From: Bubalus kerabau
Lineage: Eukaryota > Chordata > Mammalia > Artiodactyla > Bovidae
Direction: 5' to 3'
Assembly: GCF_029407905.1 (NCBI RefSeq)
Contig: NC_073628.1
Coordinates: forward strand, 22,597,501 to 22,661,500
Length of the DNA: 64,000 nucleotides
The notes beneath the pieces were generated by a model that saw only the letters and a program-made list of their open reading frames with translations, had not been told where the DNA came from and ran no database searches. A program made the translations under genes and the position numbers. Each line of letters opens with the position of its first letter. The first letter of the stretch is position 1. Of this stretch, positions 45,800 to 58,996 are shown piece by piece.

Positions 45800-46440
45800 G
45801 CCTTCCCTTTTACTCTCTTGGCTCAGTCCATCCTATATGTCATTGCCATATGAGTCTTTCTAAAATGTTAATCAAGTTATTCTGCTTAAGCACCTGCAGT
45901 GGTCTCTGTCAGAGTAAATTCAGCCTTCCTGGGACTCTGCACCATCTGGAGCCATCATGCCTTTTCAGCCTCATTTCCCGGGTCACCTCTACTCAAGCTT
46001 CCCATTCTGGTTAGTCGTGTTTTTTCACTCTCCTCAAAGCTACTTGGTTTATTTAACTTTGGATTTCCTTACTCTGCATCATCCTGAGCCATCATGCCTT
46101 TTCAGCCTCATTTCCCAGGTCCTAGGATTTCCTTACCTTATCCAAATTATCCTCCTCTCTCAAATCCTATACCTCTTGAATGTTCATCTCCAATTTATCC
46201 CTTCCACTAAGCCGGCCCTGATTACTTTCAGCCTTTGGAATCTGACCCTTTTTGAAATTCATATAGCACTTACTTTTATTTCTTATTTAACATCTAAAAT
46301 ACCTAGACTGAGACTGTTAATATTCTGTTTAGTTTAACCTTATCTTTTCATCCCAAGGTGCTCATTCCATTCCATTCTTACTTTTTGATACTTTATAATA
46401 GGAGCCCTTCACCAGTCTACTCACTGAACATTCAACGTAT
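45800..46440 (+). repeat. L2-like LINE remnant with local duplication
   Basis: The AAGTTATTCTGCTTAAGCACC region resembles an L2 3' part. It includes a 36-bp direct repeat (45949-45984 and 46086-46121). Confidence 0.5.
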
Positions 46441-47607
46441 CAGCAGTGATGGATGCTGATGATACGGATGATATCATCATCCATACGTATGTATGACAAG
46501 GATGTACATTTCTCCTAGTGCTTATACAGGGCCTTCTCTGCTCACCTCTCTGTCTCTCCTTTTTTTTTTTTTAGCAGTCACAAAGGCAGTGGTTGCAAAG
46601 GAAACAGCAAAGAGTCAGGAATCAGGAGACCAGAGTTCTGTTCCCAGTAAGTTGCTATCATAATTTGGACAAGTTAAGTTTCTCTTTGTTTGTTTTCTCA
46701 GTTATTAAATGGACTTACATTAGATATTATGTTAATTGCTTTCAGTTCTAAAATCCTTTCATTTTAAATCTATTTAAAGGGCCAACTCAAGTATGTTATT
46801 CCCAATCATTCTTATTTATTCCCAATCATTCTTATTTACATTCTTATTTACATGATAGTCATACCTTGCTTTTTATTCTTATTACTTTTCCAAGTATGTA
46901 TTTCTTATCCTCCCAAGAAGATTCAGGTCTTTAGGGGCAGTATATGCATACATGTCTCATATTTGGTATTATTTACCACAACTATCAAAGCTATGTGTAT
47001 AATGAAATTAAGTATGGTCAAATTAAATTATTACGGGATGGGAAGAATCTTCCACCAGCAAAGGAGACTCTTCAGAATTTATAGGCTCCGTATCCCTACA
47101 TTTATCATTCCAACTTATAATGTCCTATTCTTTTCTAATTGTAGATACACAGTATGAGGTTCTGTGTTTGGTTTTCAGCAATTTCAGCCCTTAGCTCCAG
47201 GAGGAGCTAAAGGTCTGCATGGCACACGTAGAAGCTTCCAGTCATTTATGCGGTCCTTGAGCTGGAAATTTCAAATCCCCGAAGTCATCCTTTTACCACA
47301 TTGTCTGACATGGGGAGTAACTAGGTAATCTTAATTGCTAGATCTCCACATAAAAGTTTGAAAGTATAAAGACATAGTCATCTGATTCTTGTTTCTTGTA
47401 AGTGGCTGATTAGGAGTATTCAGTAGAGATACATTGCTTATCTCTATTTCCACATCTTGGCATGGACTGTCACTGCTCTCTATACTACTAGAAATAGTCA
47501 TTAGTATCTTTAAATCTAATCAAATTAGAGAGCCAATTCAGAAGCCCCAGAACTGATTCAGAAAACTCATCTGTGAAATTCTGTTCCTCTAGAACCATTC
47601 TTGGGCT
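46441..47607. other. Intergenic, no gene recognised
   Basis: Contains a poly-T run at 46560, a 21-bp tandem repeat near 46798-46839 and a perfect GATGATATCATC palindrome (46467-46478). No coding evidence. Confidence 0.4.
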
Positions 47608-47797
47608 TCCCTCGTAGCTCAGCTGGTAAAGAATCTGCCTGCAGTGTGGGAGACCTGGGTTCGATTCCTGGATTGGAAATATCCCCTCTAGGAGGGCATG
47701 ACAACCCACTCTAGTATTCTTGCCTGGAGAATCTCCACAGACAGAGGAACCTGGCAGACAGCAGATCACAAAGAGTGGGACACAACTGAGAAACTAA
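47608..47797 (+). repeat. Bov-tA SINE
   Basis: GGCTTCCCTCGTAGCTCAG head, B box GGTTCGATTCC and a diverged BovA tail. Confidence 0.87.
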
Positions 47798-48329
47798 GCA
47801 GAACCATTCTCAGTACCAAAATCTGCATTAGAGATACAGATTCAATAGGATTGATTGACTGATTGAATGGCTGATTGAATTGGTTAACATGATTATGGAC
47901 ACCCAGAGGTCCCACAGTCTGCAAGCTGGAGGACCAGGAAAGTCTGGTATAATGAAGTCTGAGTCCAAAGGCCTGAGAACCAGGATTCTGGGTGCCTGTC
48001 CTGGCTCAAGCCGAGAGCACATTTGCCCTTCTTCCACATTTCTGTTCTGTTCAGTGGATTAAATGATGCCCACCCTCACTGGTGAAAGTGATCTTCTTTA
48101 CCCAGTCTACTGACTCAAATGCTAATCTTTCCTGAAAACATCCTCACAAATGCACCCAGAAATAACATTTTATCAGCTAGCTGGACACCCCTTAGCCTAG
48201 TCAGATTGACACAGAAAACCATCATATCTTCCACATGCATCCCTCCCCCTGCTTTAATGTTACTTCTCAGTCTTATCTCCTGAGCTACATAGTCACATAA
48301 TTACTGCCTTTTTGCCATTTTTACGTGAA

Positions 48330-49035
48330 TGGCTCACTTAACTCTCAAATGTAACATGTGTAAGTTGAATCATCTCCCCTTTTCATGCCACACTTCGAGG
48401 ATTCCTCAGTGAGTAGTGATACTTCTACGCAGTGGCATATACCAGGTACTTGGGAGTCTTTGATATTCATTCCTCTCTCCCTCCTAGTAGGTCAGTACAT
48501 TTTCACTCAAAATGTATCTCAGATGCTTCCATTTTTCTGTCTTTACTATTGGAACTAATCCTAAACACTGTACCCCATGCACCTCCTCATCAGTGTTTTC
48601 ACTTCTTCTCTAAACTGTTCTCCCCACAGCAACTAAAGGAAGTCACTCTCCCTTGTTCCTCATCTCATTAATCTGTGGCCTTCTTCTTCCTTGATTTCCT
48701 TGAATAAAACATACCCTTTTAACTTGACTTTGGATCTTTGCATATCCTTCCCATCCACTATTCTACACTGAACAAATATTCATCCTTCTTTCTCTCATTG
48801 GCACCATCTCCAGAGCTCTTCCATGACCACCTAATCATTTTTTTTTACACCCAGGACCCTCTTCGGATTGTTAATAACACATATCAACCTTCATTCTTTT
48901 ACGGGATTACTTGCGTGTACATTTCATGAGAGTAGAAACCACTGGCTATGATCTTTATTGTTGTCTGCTCAGCTCCTGGGACAGTTCCTCGTATCTAGAG
49001 GTGGGATCAGTGAATATTTGCTGAAGGAATGAAAG
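48330..49035 (+). repeat. L2-like LINE remnant
   Basis: The end phrase AATATTTGCTGAAGGAATGA and the preceding CTCAGCTCCTGGGACAGT text resemble an L2 3' end. Confidence 0.5.
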
Positions 49036-49112
49036 CCTTGAAACAATGCCTCTGCTTCTCCTTGAAATGGACCCTCAAGAGCAGCCTAATCCTGTGGCAA
49101 TCACAACATTGT

Positions 49113-49128
49113 CCAGCAGGGGGTGCTG
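49113..49128 (+). promoter_or_regulatory. Strong CTCF-type motif between HYLS1 and the PATE-type gene
   Basis: CCAGCAGGGGGTGCTG differs by one base from the canonical CTCF core CCAGCAGGGGGCGCTG. It lies just outside a Bov-A2 SINE that begins at about 49178. The position between a housekeeping block and a tissue-restricted cluster fits an insulator (inference). Confidence 0.55.
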
Positions 49129-49177
49129 CCTGGGAGAGAAAGTGTTTCTGTGGGATCAGGTCTCCTTTAGGGTCTCA

Positions 49178-49447
49178 GAAGGCAATGGCACCCCACTCCA
49201 GTACTCTTGCCTGGAAAATCCCATGGGTGGAGGAGCGTGGTAGGCTGCAGTCCATGGGGTTGCTAAGAGTCGGACACGACTGAGCAACTTCACTTTCACT
49301 TTTCACTTTCATGCCTTGAAGAAGGAAATGGCAACCCACTCCAGTGTTCTTGCCTGGAGAATCCCAGGGACGGGGGAGCCTGATGGCCTGCCATCTATGG
49401 GGTCGCACAGAGTCAGAGACGACTGAAGCGACTTAGCAGCAGCAGCA
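49178..49447 (+). repeat. Bov-A2/ART2A dimeric SINE
   Basis: Two forward BovA monomers ending ACTTAGCAGCAGCAGCAAC, 50 bp from the CTCF-like motif. Confidence 0.9.
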
Positions 49448-49976
49448 ACTCCGCTAGTGGAGGAGGCTTTCTGTTCCAATTGTTAGCTTTCTTACTGAGG
49501 AATTTAATTCCATTCGGTTGTAATCACACTGTAAACTGCTTACCTTGAAAGTATGTGATTTGAGAGTGGATGTTATGTGTGAGGGGAATAGGCAAAAACA
49601 TCAACTTCTTTTTACATTTCTAAAATCGTTTAGAATTATAACAGCCATCTATTATTTTATAATTAGAAAATTAAATGAAGTTAAAATGTTTAAAAATAAG
49701 AAATATAAGTTGGCTTGGAAATAATAATGCTGCATGATTAATTTCTGTAATGGTTTTTACTGGTCCCAAGAGACCTGGCTTCAAGCATAAAATATTTCTT
49801 TGAGCAGAGTCAGACTGAATCAGACTGATTTCTTTATTTGCTGTTTACTTGCTTTTCTTCTTACTTCTAAGAATTTCTTGTGCCATTATAGCTTCATTTT
49901 CTTTTGGTTTTGATTTTTCTAATTCTTACTTGTGTTCTGAAGGGCACTGCTCTTTCAAAATCAGGGCAGTTCTCCT

Positions 49977-50690
49977 TTTTTTTTTTTTGAAATTTATTGT
50001 ATTGAAATATAGTTGATTTATAATGTGTTAATTTCTGTTCTACAGCAAAGTGATTCCCTTGTATATACATATATATGTTCTTTTTCATTATGGTTTATCA
50101 CAGGATTTTGAATATAGTTCCCTGTGTTATACAGTAGGACCTTGTTATTTATCCATTCTATATGTAATAGTTTGTATGTGCTATTCCCAAACTCCCAATT
50201 CTTTTCTCCTCCAGCCTCCCTCCCTCTTGGCAACTACAAGTCTCTTCTCTATGTCTATGAGTCTGTTTTCGTTTTATAGATATGTTCATTTGTGTCATAT
50301 TTTAGATTCCGCATATAAGTGATATCACATGGTATTTGTCTTTCTGACTTTCTTCACTTAGTATGATCATCTCTCAGCCCATCCATGTTGCTGCAAATGG
50401 CATTGCTTCATTCTTTTTTTTATGGCTGAGGAGAACTGCATGCATATACCACCTCTTTTTTACCCATTCGTGTATGTGTGTGTGTGTGTGTGTGTGTATA
50501 CCGCAACTTCTTTATCCATTCACCTATTAATGGACATTTAGGTGGCTGCTATGAATGCAGAGGTTCACGTCTCTTTTTGAATGACAGTTTTGTCCAGATA
50601 CATGTTGAGGGATGTGATTTCAGGATCATATGGCAGTTCTATTTTTAGTTTTTTGAGGAACTTCCATACTGTTTTCTGTAGTGGCTCAGC
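49977..50690 (-). repeat. LINE1 3' end with (TG)n
   Basis: Reverse L1 beginning with poly-T, TTGAATATAGTTCCCTGTGT and ATTAATGGACATTTAGGTGG. It includes a TG run at 50471-50498. Confidence 0.8.
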
Positions 50691-53559
50691 ACAGTTCTTT
50701 ATCTTCCCTCCAGGGAGGGAGACTAGAGGAAGATTCCATACTTTTTCTGAACTGGTATGATCTTGCAGTATTCTGGAAACAATATTTGTGCAAAAAGACC
50801 ATCATCCTGCCAAGGTTTTCTATTCAGCGGTTCATCATAGACAGCCATGGCCAGAAATAGCGCCTGTATTGCCTGACAGCGGAGGCTGTGGCCAGGAGCC
50901 TCCTGTGCCTGGAGGTGGGGAGGGGAAGGGAAGGGTTAGAGACATTGTGGCTCAGCAGATATGCACAGTGGGCGACTCCCTAAGGCTGCATTGTTCAGTG
51001 TCCTTTCCAAAGAATTCAGAAAGGTACTGGATTCCAACGTGGGCTGGCTCCATCCGAGGGCAGAGGAGATGTAAATTTGAAGCTCTTAATAATGGCCGGA
51101 GAGAGCTCCTCTTTTCTCTCTCTCGCCAGAGAAAAGAAAAATGTATATTCATGGAAGGGGCAGAAAAGATGGGGGTATTTGGTGTGTTTGTATTAAAATT
51201 TGTTCCTGTGTCTCACCTTGTACACCCTGAGACACCAGAGTATCCTTAGAAGAAATTCCCCTTTTATTTAAGCTACTTTGATTCCTATTACTGATATTGC
51301 AAACAGTAGAATTCTAATTAATATTTGCATGTTGATTGCAAAACTGCCAACCAGGTGTTACAAATTAGGTTAAATTGGTTACATCTGGAGAAAATAGAGA
51401 GCAGTAGAGGCTGTAAGAAATTGGACAACCCTTGACCGAAAAGGCAGCAGCTGTGGAACTCGGGCTCATGGTAGCCATGCGGTATTTCAGGTTCAGCACT
51501 GACAAATACTTCACGGATTCAAAATATTCAAAATCTTTTTTAATGTGGATTTTAAAGTATCCACAGATCTGGATATTTGTGTGACTTCCTCTGGTATTTA
51601 GTGTTGCATAATTTAAAAAGCAATACTGTGCCATGAAGGCCAAACAAAACACATTTGGTAGCAGAATACATGAATAGTATTGATTTGTGTCTCCAATCAC
51701 TAAACTCAGAAAAAACAGTCCCTGGGACTTGACTTTAATTGTCAAGGAACCCACGGATTTGTCTCATGCTAATTCCCCATGTACAGTCACACTGCATTTT
51801 TCTGGTGCTCATACTCTGTACCTGGTAAACTCACGGTCCATTTTTTATTTATGCCTCAGGCAGTACTCCCAGGGAACATAAGCCATTTTCCCTTTGCTGA
51901 ATGGAAAGGGAAAATGGCCTCTTAGCCTCTGCTAACTAACTGAGACTTTCATTGAGCCCATTGGCTCGTTTCTCCCCCAACCCATTGCCAATGCCCCCCC
52001 ACCCCCGCAAGTCTATGTCTTTAGAACATCTTTGTGTCCCACAGCAAACCCCAAGGCAGGCCCACTGGCTTTCAACTCAGTGTCCACTCCATACACGAAC
52101 AAGGGTGGTTTAGAAAAGCTCTCCTTGGGGTCCCCTTTTGCTGTCTATGCTTCTCCCCCATGGTCACTGTGAGAAGCCTCTGCCCCAGATCAGTAGAGGA
52201 CAATTATGTAAGGGGAACTCCCTCCCAATGTCCCAGACAGGAAATAGGGCAAGATTTTCCTCTGCCAACCTGTCAGATTCCACTTCTAGAGCCCACCAGG
52301 GATAAATGAGATGTTTGCTTTCTTGTTCTTTCTGCCAACCCTCCCAGCTTTCTCCTGGAACTGGAAAAGTGGAGGACACTGATTTTTTTCCTTCCTCTGA
52401 ATCATACACATCTTTTTATGATACAGTAGACCTAGGCATTATAGTCTTTGGGCACATTCACTCTCAACCATGAAGTTTTCTCTGAGTACCTCAGTTTTAA
52501 TTATTGACTTGAGAAGGAGCTAAAGAGAGTTGGCTAATCCCTTTCCATTTTTTTCCCATAAACAGTTATCTGGCTTTCAAGGCTATTGTCTTCTACATAA
52601 TCTGATTTTGAATGTCTATCTTTGAATAATGTTCCTTTGTTTTAGTTGTGAAACAAATCCCATTTCATCCCTGGATAATAAAGTTGGCTACTGCAAACGC
52701 CAAAAGTAAAAAGTAAAATAAAGTCTGTTATTTTTTATACTTTCTCCCAGTCTCAGAAGCCATGGGATCTGTGTCCAGGACCCTGGTTGCCAGGCTGTAT
52801 CTATCTACCTGTCTCTAATAAGAAGGCTAAGCTTCAACCTAGAATGTCAGCTCTAAACCTTACATGTTCTCTTTTAGGCCAATGGAATGTCTTTTCTCTC
52901 TTCTTACTCTTTAATTAACAGTGAGAGAGCTCTTCTTCAGAAATCTAAATTTACATAGTATTTTACTGTGAATTGAACTGAACTTACTGTGAAAATCATT
53001 GCTTTCTCCAATCCTGTGTTATGTTGCTCCCTTCCCTCTGCCTCTCAAACCATTTCTCTAACCCCAATACCTTGGCAGGCAGTTTTTCTCTCTCTCTGAT
53101 ATGTGGTCAGAAATTGAACATGCTAATTTTGGCTACTATCTGTAAGGCCAAATACTTGGTCCAGGGCTATTAACAGGTTGTCTTCAGCTACTTTTGAAGT
53201 CCTAACAGTATCTAATTCGGATCTCTGAAGGCTGTCTCTCACTCTTGGCTGCCTCTCTGCCTAGGGGCTGACTGCCTTCCACACTTCAGTGGTTGATCCA
53301 AGAGCAATTCAAACCACTTTTCTCCAGACTCTGTGTCTGTTCTTCTTATACAGTCCCCTTTAAAGGACTTCTCTTGCAAGTTAATTTGGGAGTAAAGGGG
53401 ATTTGTATTATCATGTTCACTTCTGAACTAGTTACATATAGTTGATGATCCATGTTAGTTTTAGCTCCATGAGAACCTATGTTGAATTTTGATCTTAGGC
53501 ACGTTTTAGAATTTTTTGGTTTTCCTCCCAATATACTAATCATAGTCATAAGCATCTAA
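50691..53559. other. Intergenic, no gene recognised
   Basis: A 153-codon open frame at 50788-51249 (first ATG at 50848) has no motif I recognise and no splice or promoter support. The rest shows no clear repeat. Confidence 0.35.
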
Positions 53560-53835
53560 TGGACATTTTCTTGTAGTAAACACTTTTCTAAACCATTTGC
53601 ATATGTCATCACATTTCATTGTCACAAAATACCTATGAGGTTAGTAAATTACTTTTAAAGATTAACTTAATTAATAGTAGATATATACACTAAAATTGGT
53701 CTTTTTTTTAATTAATAAGGAAAGGAAAGCACAGAGAAGTTAACTTGTGCATGATTACGTCATTAGTGGGAGGCATGTCTGGAATTTGAAGCCAGATAGT
53801 CTGAAGCTCAATGCCCAACTGCTGAGACGCCACTT
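53560..53835 (+). repeat. MIR SINE
   Basis: Near full-length MIR with the CACAGAGAAGTTAACTTG segment and a GGAATTTGAAGCCAGATAG core. Confidence 0.7.
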
Positions 53836-54544
53836 GTCACAGTTTGGGGTTCTGCGGAAGGACAAAAGAGGGGAAGTCACGCTTCTCCTGCCCACTTGTT
53901 TACTCCTAGTAATACTGCAATAAAAGGCTGTAGGAATGTTTGCAATTGTAGACTGTTACGATGCTTGAAAATGTGTGGTTTAACAAGAGAAGCAAAAATT
54001 TTGAACTATACACAAAATATGCCTATTCTCATGGTTTGAGGGACATAAACCCCAAAACCAAAGAAAACTCATCACAGGTGGACAAAATCCAGCTACTGGC
54101 TATGGTTGTCTCTCTGCCCTCTTAAATCCTCTGTAGTGTAAATCCCCTCTGTCCTTTTGAAAAGGTACCCTCACATGCCCTAAGTCCTACCCTCAGGAAC
54201 AGACCCACTTCCTGCCCCCTAGCATATGTTCTGATGTACAATAAGTCACAGATTCTTTCACCCAAAGTGCATTATTCAGACAGACATTGGGGTTGTATTT
54301 AAGGAAAAGAACCGTGGTAGCCTAGAGGAGAACAGGAGGAATGCTCTGTGGTCCAAAGGTCATCATCATGGGCATGCCCATTCAAAAGTGTTTTGAATCT
54401 TGGGACCCATAAAACAGTCCTGGATGGTGTTGCTGGACCAAGTTCCCTCCTGCTTAAGATTACTTATCAGCATAAGGTGTGTATGTCCTCCTTGATCTTG
54501 CTCGCCATTCAGCAGGAAAATAATGGTATTCATGCACCTGCATA

Positions 54545-54568
54545 CACACACACACACACACACACACA
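54545..54568. repeat. (AC)12 microsatellite
   Basis: Uninterrupted AC dinucleotide run. Confidence 0.92.
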
Positions 54569-54830
54569 GGCTCACACATGTGAACACAGCCATGCATATA
54601 AAGAAGCTTATCATTCTCTGAAAAATTGATTCTCAGAGACAACACAGTCAGTTTAGTTCATAATCAGTAAGAGAAATACTCTCCTAAATGTAATCTGCAA
54701 AAATTGATGCCAACCCTAGGAACATTGTTTCACCTTATTAGGCAGAATGATAAAAGGACCTGCTTCATTTATTCTCCTAAACCATGGTCAGTGGCCTCAG
54801 ATATAGAGAAATATGGGGTATAGATCCAGG

Positions 54831-55110
54831 GTTTTTTTTTCATTTATTTTATTGAAGGATAGTTTATTTACAATGTTGTGTTAATTTCTGCTGTGTAACA
54901 AAGTGATTTAGCTGTATATGTATATTCCTTTTCATATTCTTTTCTATCATGGTTTCTTACAGAACATTGAATGCAGTTCCCTGGGCTATATGGTAGGTCC
55001 TTGTTGTGTATCCGTTCTGCGTATACTAGTTTGCATCTGCTAACCCCAAACTCCTAATCCTTCCCTCCCCCATACTCCCCCCCTCTTGGCAACCACAAGT
55101 TGGATCCCGT
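54831..55110 (-). repeat. LINE1 3' end fragment
   Basis: Reverse L1 with poly-T then TTTCTGCTGTGTAACAAAGT and TGAATGCAGTTCCCTGGGC. Confidence 0.75.
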
Positions 55111-58012
55111 TTTTATAAGCAATAGAGTGTTTGGTGCCTGATCGCCAACCAACAGTTGCACAAAGACTTGGCTGAAATTCTGAAACTGCTGTTTTTGAAC
55201 CACACTTTAAGGCTGACTGTTGTTCACTATTCTCTTGGAGGGAAGGAAGGCAGCAAGATGTTTTGTTATTCTCACATTACAAATCAAAAAGCAGATATGA
55301 GAGCTGTTCTTCTGGGTACATAAAAATTTGTGACTTATAGCACAGTGGTTATCAGACCATCCCACCTTTCTTATGTAACCAAAACCTTCCAAGACAGTTG
55401 CTTTACATTTATAGAATTTGGCTGTCTAAAAAGTAAACAGTTTGCATCTTAAATGACCTGTATGACCTAAGATATAGCCTGTTGTGTGTAATGACAGGAA
55501 CAATTTGTGGTCTACAAGTCCTTCCTCTTGCCTACCAGGTAAACAAAGGAGAAAAAAAGTCATCATTAACCTCACCCTTGTGGCCTCCTAGCTTCAGTGG
55601 GAAGAAGCACGTTATTAATTAGAGATAAAGGGCCCTATGAAGAAAGAAAGTTCAGGAAAATATAGGCAAAGAGACAAAGATTGCAATAGTTTCACAAAGT
55701 GAGGCCTGAGAGAGTGAGCACTTCACAGGGTACAGTTACAGATGCTGTAGGCACAGCATTGAAGAGTTGTGGCCCTTTGTGATCATTCTCTAACTTTGTG
55801 GCTGTCTTTCAGTCACTCATTGTAGATAGAGTTGAAGAGTTGGGGTTTTGATTTTTCCCAAGATAGGGGGACATGAATGAACTCCAGCTCAGGTCTTTGG
55901 GAAGGCAAATAGGGAAGAGGAGAGTCAACTCAGCATTCAGGACTCAGGAAATTGAGCCTGACTCTGCACTAGGTCTGGGAATAGAGTCTTTTCTAATGAT
56001 TCTGAACGGGCTCCCTTCTGCCTCCTCCTGGAGAAAAGCTACTTGTAGCTAGGAGTTTGGCATCTAGAAAGGCTCTTGGGGACTCCCCAAAAATCTTGAT
56101 GAGAAAGGAAGTCTGGAGATGGGGGAAAGATACAAGGGGATGATTCCCAGGACACTTGAGCTGAGTGCCTTTTAGAAATCAAAAATCTTTTGGATATTTC
56201 TGCAGTCTTTGATTATTCTGAGGAGTAGTGCTCCTGATGTCACCCTGTTTCAGTGAATGACAGCTTAGTTAATTTCCTTGCAGCTCACTCATCTGAGAGA
56301 AACCAGTCTGTGCTGAACCTGAGTCCCTGACTTCAAAGAATGTTCTGAAAGAACCTGTTCTTGATCTTCCCGCCCACTCCAACACACAAGACATGCCCCC
56401 ACCTACTAAGAGCTAACCTTTAGCATGTCGTTCCTCTCACGATCCCCACCATTGGGTTCTTCTCCTTGACAAGCCAGAACTCAGTGGCAGACCATGGCTG
56501 TCTTTGGACTGGTGACCTCTCAGGGTACTCTGTGCTGACTGAAGCCTCTATACTACTCCAGCTGGTGGGACTGTATGGCTCCTGAAGTTCCCAAATGCCA
56601 ACATCTGCTAAAACTCTTAGCTCTGTTACGTCCTTGTGCCTTGGCATTGGGAGCACATTCAGTTCACTTTTGCCTGGGGAAATAGAAATAATAAATCCCA
56701 TAGAGTCATGTTGCACAGTGGTAAGGCTACCACATTTCCACTGTACAGCTTTTTAACAAAATAACCTTTTGAAAGGGTTCTCCCACAAAGTTAGAGAATC
56801 TCCTGCCATGCTGGGCCTCGTCTAAGAGGGGAAGTGAAGTACAGCAAGAAGGGTGTAAACTCCCAAGGAGTTCTGGCCATGAATTTCTGCATGGGTCTCA
56901 CATGTTCCAAATGCAAGACATGCAAAGGAGGTCCCTAAGTGAATAACTTCCTTGACAATGGCCAGTAAGTCTTAAATCCCAGCCAGGCTTCTGGGAACCC
57001 GAGTTCAGTGGAAGTTTGCCCATGAATAATGTTTGCTCTGCTAGCAAGAGAAAGCTTTTATTTTTTCATGGAGACAGTATTTTTCTTAGCCATTCTCCTC
57101 ATTTCTCACTGCCATGTGATGATTCAGGGTGCAGGTCACTCTAGAGCTAGAGCCCTGGGAGCCGTTCTCCGGATTCTAGAGAAAAGGAGACAGCACGGTG
57201 GAGTGGACAAATAACAGCCCACTAAATCAGACAGGTGTGTGCCCTGTGACATCTGGAGAAAGATGCTGCAACATCTCAGTGCTGAGATGGAGTCAATTAT
57301 TCCCAACCTACGAAGTTGTTTGGAGAATTCAAAAGATGAAATGGGTCTCATGCCCAAAGACTGTTTGAGACGCCCAGCAGGTCTTCATGTTTGGCCCCTC
57401 CCCTTTACCATCACCCAGGAGTGAGTCTGTTAAGTCCTAAGAAAGGTATCAGATATAGCTCTGAGAGGTCCTGTCTCACCTATGCAGTCACAGGGTTACA
57501 GAGACGTTCAGTAACTGTTGGAGGTCACACAGCAGACAGGTAACACGCTTGGGCTCCCATTCCAGGTGTGCATGGGGTCCTCTCTGGATGAAGATTACGT
57601 GAGGGATCTCCCTTGGGTAGATTGTGTGTGTGGCTCTGGGGATGAGCGCGTTCAGGTAATCAGCCCCCACCCCCTCCCTCCCCCAGAAGGGCGACCTGCC
57701 ATCACCACTGCCTGTCTCCTGTGCTGTGACTGCTAACCGCAAGGTGAAGGCCAGGAACTGGAAATCGCTGTCACAGCAGAGGCCCCATTCCCTGTGCCTC
57801 TCCAGTGAACCGCACTCATCGTGCCACCCAGGTTCTCATCGGGTGTCTCTGACTATCTGATCTGTGCAAGGCATCACTCTAGCTGCTGAGAAGAAAGCAG
57901 CGCAACACACGAAACTCTTGTGTTTGTGGAACTCCTGTTCTTGTGAGGGGAGAGAGACAAAATGGCCATAAGGAAGGAGAGGCTAGAGAAGGACAAAGTG
58001 GGTTAAGTACTC
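55111..58012. other. Intergenic, no gene recognised
   Basis: I looked for further Ly6/PATE exons (CC-x5-C-N endings, signal peptides) and found none convincing. A weak MIR-like piece lies near 57480-57570. Confidence 0.35.
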
Positions 58013-58228
58013 TGGAAGTGAAGTGAAGTCGCTCAGTCGTGTCCGATTCTTTGCAACCCCATGGACTGTAGCCTACCAGGCTCCTCCATCCATGGGATTT
58101 TCCAGGTAAGAGTACTGGAGTGGGTTGCCATTTCCTTCTCCAGGGGATCTTCCCGACCCAGGGATTGAACCCGGGTCTCCCGCATTGTAGGCAGACACTT
58201 TACCGTCTAAGCCACCAGGGAAGCCCAA
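58013..58228 (-). repeat. Bov-tA SINE upstream of the PATE-type gene
   Basis: Nearly complete reverse SINE. Flanking AAGTACTCTGGA at about 58005-58016 and 58227-58238 is a target-site duplication. Confidence 0.92.
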
Positions 58229-58954
58229 GTACTCTGGAGAAGATGCCAAATAGGAAAGGGGCCTGGGAAGTGTGGTGAGAGAGTTTGGGGTGTGCACATG
58301 TACACATGTGTATCCTTAGCTCTAACTTTCTAATCCCGCCACATCCCTTTCGAGCGAGTAATCGAAGCATCTCTTCCTCTTTTTCCCCATCACTCCGAGC
58401 GTTTGTCCCTCCATTGTAACCATTCTTGGTCTTTGTCCCCACTCAAAATTTTAATGAATAAAGCTGGAGGGAAGCAGGGATCACTTTCACCTCGTTGCCT
58501 GTTTTCCTGGGCTGTCCCATCCATTTCAGAGAGGGATGCTCCACCGGGCAGTCAGACTGTATCTGGGGAATCGGCTGAGGTGAGTGTCCGGGAGGGTTGT
58601 GGTACCTTAAGGGACCTGAGAAACTCACTCCCAGATGCTCAGTGGCCCCAGCTTTGTTGTAGCTGAGTGGACATCACGTGGATGTGGATATACACCTGTT
58701 GTGTAGACCAACAGGCAGAAATACAATCATGTGAAGAGGTACTAGGGAGAGAGATTCGATACCAGCATTAATTAGTATTTTATGATAGCTCTAATAAAAT
58801 GAAACAGGACATCTGCTTGGCCTGAGTTCTAAGTAGGTGGAAATAGACAGGATGTACTGTCTCCTGGGAACACTGGAGAGAGAGGATTCAAGTCGACTGA
58901 CCTGAAATTTATGCCTTTGCGATTCTAGTGGGACGCCTGAGGGCAGGTGGTAGG

Positions 58955-58963
58955 GATAAAAAG
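58955..58963 (+). promoter_or_regulatory. TATA-like element of the PATE-type gene
   Basis: GATAAAAAG lies about 35-40 nt before the start codon at 58997. If used, the 5' UTR is very short. No CpG island is present, which suits a tissue-restricted promoter. Confidence 0.4.
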
Positions 58964-58996
58964 AGGCTGGGGCCTCCTCCTGGGACCTCTGCAGGA

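Noticed and set aside
50788..51249. 153-codon open frame on the plus strand
   Set aside because: The first codon is not ATG, there is no recognisable domain, no splice or promoter support, and composition like its surroundings. It lies just beyond an L1 fragment.
53682..53715. Short U6 snRNA-like phrase (ACTAAAATTGG)
   Set aside because: The match is brief and is followed by MIR sequence, not by the rest of U6.
57518..57736. Frame ending in a CLLCCDC-like string, considered as a Ly6 exon
   Set aside because: It lacks the C-N ending, an acceptor in the right phase and partner exons.
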